This document shows positions 58,185 through 64,000 of a DNA stretch of 64,000 nucleotides, one piece after another. A program made the translations under genes and the position numbers. This DNA is from Chondrus crispus (lineage: Eukaryota > Rhodophyta > Florideophyceae > Gigartinales > Gigartinaceae), in the NCBI RefSeq assembly GCF_000350225.1, contig NW_005179111.1, positions 270,899 to 334,898 of the forward strand, written 5' to 3'. Below the pieces are notes generated by a model, which did not search any database, had not been told where the DNA came from, and saw nothing but the letters and a program-made list of their open reading frames with translations. Position 1 is the stretch's first letter. Every line of letters starts with the position of its first letter.

Positions 58185-58405
58185 AGCGGCTAGCATTAGG
58201 GATATCATGGGGATATTGCTCGTGCGACTATGCCCTTGGGCGAGTGACGCAGGGTGTCAAGAATGATTGCAGTTCATAATTCGTAAATGCAATGCGAGAG
58301 AAGCTATAGGATTTGCCAAATGATAAACCGTAGAGCCGGGAATTGAAAGGCCCTATGCAGTTTGTGCAAGTGTAAAAGGAAAGGTTACAGTAAACTATTT
58401 AGCGA

Positions 58406-61400
58406 TCATGACCTGGTGGTTACTCCACTACATAACATTGCTTTGCAATGCCCATGAAAGAGAGAGCGAGATTGCAATCGGGATGTTTGTGTTATAGAAG
58501 GATGCCGATTCCAAAGAGGCTTCATGGAAAATGTCGCCACACTCTTGATTATATGCTGTGGACGAGAGCCTTGGCGAAATGGAGCTGAGACGGCGAAGCA
58601 ATGGGGCTTCGAAGAGTTTTCAGCGATTGCGCGACGGTTGGATCGGATGTGCCACAATGTCCAAGACAAAGATCTCAGCAGGGCAAGATCGCATGACCCG
58701 TACGAGCCAAACAAAAGGGTGGAGTTTTTGTTCGTGGTATGAATGCATTTCGCACTTGAAGCATAAGCCGCTGATTTTGTTTCGAAGCTTGCAGGCGCCA
58801 ACAAAATGATCAGGGGAGAGGCATCGGTAGCATGCTTTTCTTATGAACTTACACGTGCTTTGGTCGTGGTCTTTATATGTCCTGGAAGAGGCCTGGCACG
58901 TCAAGCACTGTTTGGTTCCTAAGTCGATCAGGTGACGAATCAAGTTCAACGTTTCGTCCGTGTCAATTGTGTGATCGGGTTGAAAGGGCAATGAGGTGGG
59001 CGGCGGTAGTTTGGAAGATGGTATGGTACGAGTTGGTGAATGGCACGTAACAAGAGGCGTGCGTGCTTGTGCTTGAGGATGTTGACGAGATGAAGATTTG
59101 AAAAGCTTGAGACCGCTGCTGGTTGAAGGGGTTGGTGCGGAGGCCGATCTCTTGAGCGGTAGAAGTGCTCTATGGTTTGCGGCAAGAGGAGGAGGAGAAG
59201 ACAGTGGAGTATGAGGTGTCTGGCTCCGTGTGTTGGAAGAGAAATGAAGAGTACGGCGAACGGGAAGAGTATTGGGAGCTGGAGGTTGGCTTGCAATCGA
59301 AACTTGAAAGAAGTCTTCCACATCTGCAGTATTAGGTTGAGAGAGGACATGTGCAGGGAGGCTGTGGTTGGAAAGCGTTTGAGGCTGTGAGAATGGGAGA
59401 AACAGAGAGGAAGGAACGGAGTCTCGCTGCTAAGGTGAAGATTGAGCAATAGAAATCCATGGTCGTAGTGTGTCCGGTATCGGAAGGGTAGTTTGCGGAG
59501 TGCAGAGTCCGTTGCTAGGTTGGGTGGGAAACATAGACCTGCACACATCGCACCAAACAGCGCACCTATCAAAGCGACAGACGCCAGAGACTTGACCGTC
59601 CATTTCCGTATACAAAGTGTCTCTCCGGCAGTCGGTTTTGTTCAACAACCAAGTGACCATGTTGTTCCATTCCATTATATCGACATATTTATCCGCGTTT
59701 GGTCGTCGAAGTAATGACGAGCGAAACCATCTCTCTTATTCTTCCGAATATATGACGAAACAGAAGGCGTGCCGCCCATCCCGCCCTGCACGCCCGCTTT
59801 CTTGGACAAAGTCAACGAGACTTCTCGCTGCACCAACATATATTGTAGCTCTTACGTCTGGAACGTTAATTCCCGTACCGAAAGCGGAGGTACACACCAT
59901 GATTGGAAAGACATTCGACGTTTAGGCGCCATTGCTCGGAGTGGTAGTGCAATCTGTGGTTGGTTCTTCTGCTGTCCAGTACATGTGGGCCTGATGACGA
60001 GCTGCGTCGGGGAGGCCTGCGTGGTATGCGATAGCTTCTAGAGAAATATTTCAGTCTGCCAGTGCTTTCAGCTGTGTCTTAGATGTGCGACAAAGAGCTG
60101 AATAAATCGACATAGTTTCGGAACGGGAAAGCAAGAATACGATGATACGATACACTCAGGGAAGCGGTTTGCTTCGTGATGCGTTTGAACAGGAGGTTAT
60201 ATGCTCGTTAATAAACTGAACTGTGTGTGCGATGGCTGTGGTACTTGCATTGGCGAAGTGGCCATTCCCGTCACGCGGGAGGTTGTCCTCCAGTGAACTA
60301 TCATTGAAGTTGTGTATAACAAACTCCAAATTGCGCCGTTGCGATAGTATCGTAAACAAGAAAGCTGTCTTGATGCCGTGCATCTCCAGAAGGATTCTCC
60401 TTTTGCAGGGGGGACTGTGGCACTTAGAAGTATGCGAGGGATTGCTTCCGGGATCACGGAAAGCGACCGGCGGATTTTCTTGAGCGATGGGCGGAAGCTT
60501 GCCCACATTGCCGTGAAATGGGCCTCGTCTATAACGACGCCAGCAAGTCTATGGGCGTCGCGAAGGTGAACGATTAGTTCCGAAAATCGTTCGCTGTCTA
60601 TCTTCTCCGGTGTGAAGATATAGAGGTCAGAGAAGTTGTTGCACCCATGTTCATTTGGTACCGTACTTGCGGTGAGGAAAACATTGGCTGCGCGCTTGAC
60701 ATATTCGGTCACCAAGGCCTTCAAAGGGACAATTATGATTGTCGACTTGGTCTTCCTTTCCATGAAACACGGAAGAAGGATGCACATGGACCTTCCGGAG
60801 GCCGTAGGCATTAACACCAAACAGCTATTTAGGGAAGTACAAAATGTTGCAGTGACTGCAAACTGCGTTTAGGACATGAACTCTGCAATTTTGGATCCAG
60901 TTGCCTCTTTTAGAGCACAGAGAAGAGGTTTCACAAGGTGACCGAAAATATGCCATGGTGGGTTATGGAGGGTAGCACCGAAGACCGGCGGGGCGGCAAT
61001 GGGAAGTGAAGGCGGACCACAGTTCGTAATGGACTCGCAGGCGGTGGAGGGATGGATGGTGACTGGATGGGTCCCTTCTTTTGTTCCTCCGTTTTTCTTT
61101 CGCCATGTGAAAGCTGGGCGTTGCTGCAAAAAGGTGGGCGGTGGAAGTTTGTGGCTTGAGCCTGTGGGGGCGTGACTGGATAGAAAGTCCAGGGGTGAGG
61201 CGAACAGCTTGAGATTGCGGTGCCACTCCATCGAAAACTGGCGGTGTCTGGTGAGCGTCGTCGCTGAACAATTGGGCATCATAGTGGTGGTACGAGTATA
61301 GTGCCGGTCTGCGACTGCAACTGTATGTGACGCTTGTTCATGACCGGCAAAAGCTTGCTCGGCGAGTATCTCGTTCATAACAGTCTGCTGCGTGTTTTGG

Positions 61401-64000
61401 CACACGAGAGGAACCATACCACTTGCAAATTGGCGATAGTGCCGAAAGGAAATATGAATACTGTGGGACTGGAGAGTAGAGGCAATGACGTTTCTAATTC
61501 TTGTGGGTGTAAAATGCTTGCCCTGGTCAACAAAGAGAAAGTCCCAGTGCAACTTCATCTGAGCATCACCTTGAAGAGCTCTGATCATCTCACACTCAAG
61601 AGAGCGAATGACTGCCAAGTAAGATAGCAATCCGAAAGACGACTGGCGGTCCGAAAAGCGGTATAGGGGGCGAGTGTCGCCTAGTGCGGCACGTGATTTG
61701 GAGTAACCAGAATGAAGTATGACATCGGAATGTTGTCCAATGAATAAATTTCGCATGCAACCGTTCCCGTTGTGGATGCGGAACGTTCGTATCTCAGTGG
61801 CTCTCCCAGGAGAGCCGGATGAAAAATGTATCATGCGCAATAACAGCTCTTGTATCAGCTGACAATTTGTCAGGAAGCGAATGACTTTGTGCGCCACATA
61901 CGAAGTTCAGCGACTTGAACGAAGCGATCTTTTGAGGTGGCCACGCGTGGGCCGGACGAGGACCCGTCCGATTGTTCATTTTCACTGGGCTGTTTTGGTG
62001 CAGTAGTTGAGAGGAGAACACAAGGCCGAGCAATGAAATCTTCACCTGGATTTCGAAGGGCATAGAGAAGGTGTACAAGATTCGACTGAACCCAAGACGC
62101 ATGGTGTGTGAGCGAGGAAAGAAAAGAAAAGCCGGTTGTACGGTTTGAGGGGTCGTCATGCAGGGAGTTTTACAGTTGAAACAAAACCATCTTGAAGAGC
62201 AGACCGGATGAGCAGGTCTTCCGTCCATATTTTGTCAAACTTGGAATGCAATCCCCTAATAATCGTGCCAAGAAGGGGCATTGGCAAGTGGTGAGACTTG
62301 ATAATTCCGCATGGATCGGGCTTATGTATGGAGCAGACTTCGAAAGAGGGGGTCCCTCCTCCCGCTTGATGATGCACATGGCGATGTCCAAAGTCTTTTG
62401 AATAAAAGTTGCTGCAGTGTTGGCCTTCTGTTCAACCTTTGCAATGATTGCCGAGGCCGGATCTTGTTTTACCGGAGTGTTGTCTGCAGTTCTACTGAGA
62501 TCATCGCCAGATTCTTGGTGGATGGAAAGATGATGTAACTCATGGGATGCGGTCGTGGAGACAGCATACTGAAGCGCGGCCAAAAGATGGCTTACATCGC
62601 TGGCGTCTGCAAACCTGAACGAACGGCCCGAATCGTTTGTGGAGCGGTATGTGTAAAGAGGTTGGTCGACGACCACGGACGCAGCAACGACGAAGTTACG
62701 GACAGCAAAGCGTGTTAAAAGGTCAACGTGTCTGAATCGGACGAGAAGCAAGCTCGATAAGGCATGATGAAGGCAGGCATGCAGAGTTGAAGACAACGAA
62801 TGGATTGGATGCCTCTGTCGACTGAGCTCTAGGAATAGTGCTTCAACAGCGTTACTGCTGATGTGGCGGGAGAAGCATTTTCCAACGGTACGATGCGCAA
62901 ACAGGAGAAGGCGGGCCACGTTTGCTGCGTACTTGCGCTCCGGTTTCGGCTGAATTCTTCGGAAAGGCGCAGTGCCATGGAGATTGATGGCCTGACGAAA
63001 GCCGTGTGTGAGATCCCTGACGACGTCCTTCAAGCTTTCGAAAGATAGGTAGATGCAATTTCCCAGCATAGTCAAGTGCCTGTCATCTGCAGGGGTGCAA
63101 AGAGCTCCGGTGAGATACGCAGCCTCCTCAGGCGTGAGGGAAAGAGACCGAAGCGCGTCGTCGAACTCCGTAATGGACATGAACGTGTTTCTGCGGGGGA
63201 TTCCGGTATCTTTATCATCTTTCTCATCGAGGGGACCAAGGCGAGCTGCTGTTGTGGCAGATGCAGTCGATGTGAGGCGTGTTAAAAGTGCTGCCGCCTT
63301 GGGCTGGAGGTGAATGAAGGAAGGGGGGAGGGGTCGCAATGTTGAATCAGACGTCGTATCCATTGATTTGAGAGGTGTACGTGGGTCGGAAACGTTTTGT
63401 GTCCCTATAAAGGCGGCATGCGACGGTGGCGACTGAGAAAGTTGCGTGACCACTTCGGTGACGGAAACGATTTCGCCGATTGGTTCCTCGTTTGTAACGG
63501 GAAAGTAGATGGTCTTTGCTCCCGAAAAGAGGGATTGAGCTCGAATACCGCCGCGTCGAATGATATAGTCAAAATCAGTACCTGACGTTGCAGCCATTGC
63601 TTGGGGTGAGTGTGCTTAGTTGTAGTGCTTTCGAAAACGATGCGGGCTCGTGTAAGAGGAGACACAAAATGGGCAGAGAAGCACATGTCGTGTTGAGAAG
63701 CCGTGCAAAGGTGGTAAGACCTTCAACGATAGAGATATGTCTGATTCCAGTTGGCGCCGCGGAGCTTGAAGATATTCCTCTCTCACCGAAGAATCGGAGA
63801 CGGCACCTCCATGGAGCGTAAGAGCTTGTCCAGCTACAGAGGCCATCTCCGTCGCCAGTGGCGGAGAGAGTTCGTGCACATTGCGCAAGTGCTCCCCTAA
63901 GGCTTTAACGCTGGGAGTGCCACTCTTGCAATGCAGACAGACTAGGGTGAGAGGAACTGAATGGGAGCCAACGGGCAACGTTTTAGGTGCGGGATACAAT
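58406..64000 (-). pseudogene. C2H2 / tyrosine-recombinase-like / RecQ helicase gene, copy 2, leaves right edge
   Basis: On the minus strand the gene enters from the right edge with two C2H2 fingers: CLHCKSGTPSVKALGEHLRN then VH, and CPFCVSSYTSPHRFRKHYN, the latter cut by TAA at 63616 between its histidines. An in-frame N-terminal domain follows (63597-62170), then a shift. The recombinase-like core (61897-60869) has R32 in SPGRATEI, R155 in HYRQF, H186 in AGHE and Y200 in DRHYTRT. The frame continues, across a TAA at 60869, into the RecQ motor. Walker A reads TASGRS, so the catalytic Lys is replaced by Arg. Motif II DEAH is intact, as are motif V (TSAFGTGINVPD) and motif VI (QESGRAGRDG), both near 59780-59900. 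Then come CxxC pairs and a CCHC knuckle (CYRCLSPDHFVGAC). Several shifts break it; it is strongly diverged from copy 1. Confidence 0.8.

Larger units (their letters stand above)
40928..58201 (+). mobile_element. DNA transposon with DDE transposase and YqaJ-like exonuclease, split by retrotransposon B
   Basis: Inverted ends CCCTAAT...ATTAGGG are flanked by ATAT on both sides (40924-40927 and 58202-58205). This reads either as a 4-bp ATAT duplication or as an AT duplication with ends starting ATCCC. Near both ends lie two copies of a palindrome of the form TGATCAGTATACTGATCA. Without retrotransposon B the element is about 4.1 kb. Its single gene combines a DDE-type transposase, an exonuclease-like domain and a C-terminal zinc ribbon. 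A transposase plus YqaJ nuclease with AT duplications is the known pattern of ISL2EU elements, while the CCC ends and Cys-rich tail recall piggyBac. Family placement is therefore open. Confidence 0.8.

Overview
The window is repeat-rich eukaryotic nuclear DNA. It holds no operons and no prokaryotic gene order. Almost everything recognisable is transposon-derived: two complete LTR retrotransposons of the Ty3/gypsy type, one solo LTR, a DDE transposon that carries an exonuclease domain, a PIF/Harbinger transposase, a deleted pogo-type element, small inverted-repeat elements, tandem satellites, and two copies of a large gene joining C2H2 fingers, a tyrosine-recombinase-like core and a RecQ helicase. 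Genes are mostly intronless, a TATA box can be seen at two possible host genes, and one of these ends at a consensus splice donor. The species cannot be named from sequence. A red alga, an oomycete-like protist or a fungus would each fit, and I have no decisive marker.

Layout. 1-2.6 kb: the start of a lysine-rich gene leaving the left edge, then decayed DNA. 2.64-3.23 kb: a tandem array of ~122-bp units. 3.86-4.45 kb: a solo LTR with target duplication GGAAC. 4.8-7.28 kb: a duplicated ~945-bp block followed by a 26-bp minisatellite. 7,279-22,494: retrotransposon A (+ strand, 15.2 kb, target duplication AAAGG) inserted into the minisatellite, which resumes at 22,495-23,165. 23.5-29.0 kb: recombinase/RecQ copy 1 (- strand). 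29-41 kb: mostly gene-poor DNA with a chromodomain remnant, a small putative secreted protein, a pogo-type deletion derivative, a Harbinger transposase and a ~1-kb inverted-repeat element. 40,928-58,201: a DDE/exonuclease DNA transposon whose gene is split by retrotransposon B (41,483-54,657, - strand, 13.2 kb, target duplication GGAAG). 58.4-64.0 kb: recombinase/RecQ copy 2 (- strand), which leaves the window.

The most striking point is a shared architecture in both retrotransposons. Downstream of integrase and chromodomain, before the 3' LTR, each carries several kilobases with a long reading frame on the opposite strand to gag-pol (about 650 codons in A, about 770 in B), starting just inside the 3' LTR. 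In B this extra module is bracketed by two copies of the pol C-terminal codons plus a purine tract, which suggests a captured cassette. The second main point is the two-copy recombinase-RecQ gene: four candidate catalytic residues (R, R, H, Y) keep identical spacing in two strongly diverged copies, and both have a retroviral-type zinc knuckle after the helicase.

Most of these genes are broken by stops and frameshifts, so little in the window is likely to act autonomously now. The retrotransposon B gag is intact, and its pol has a single stop.
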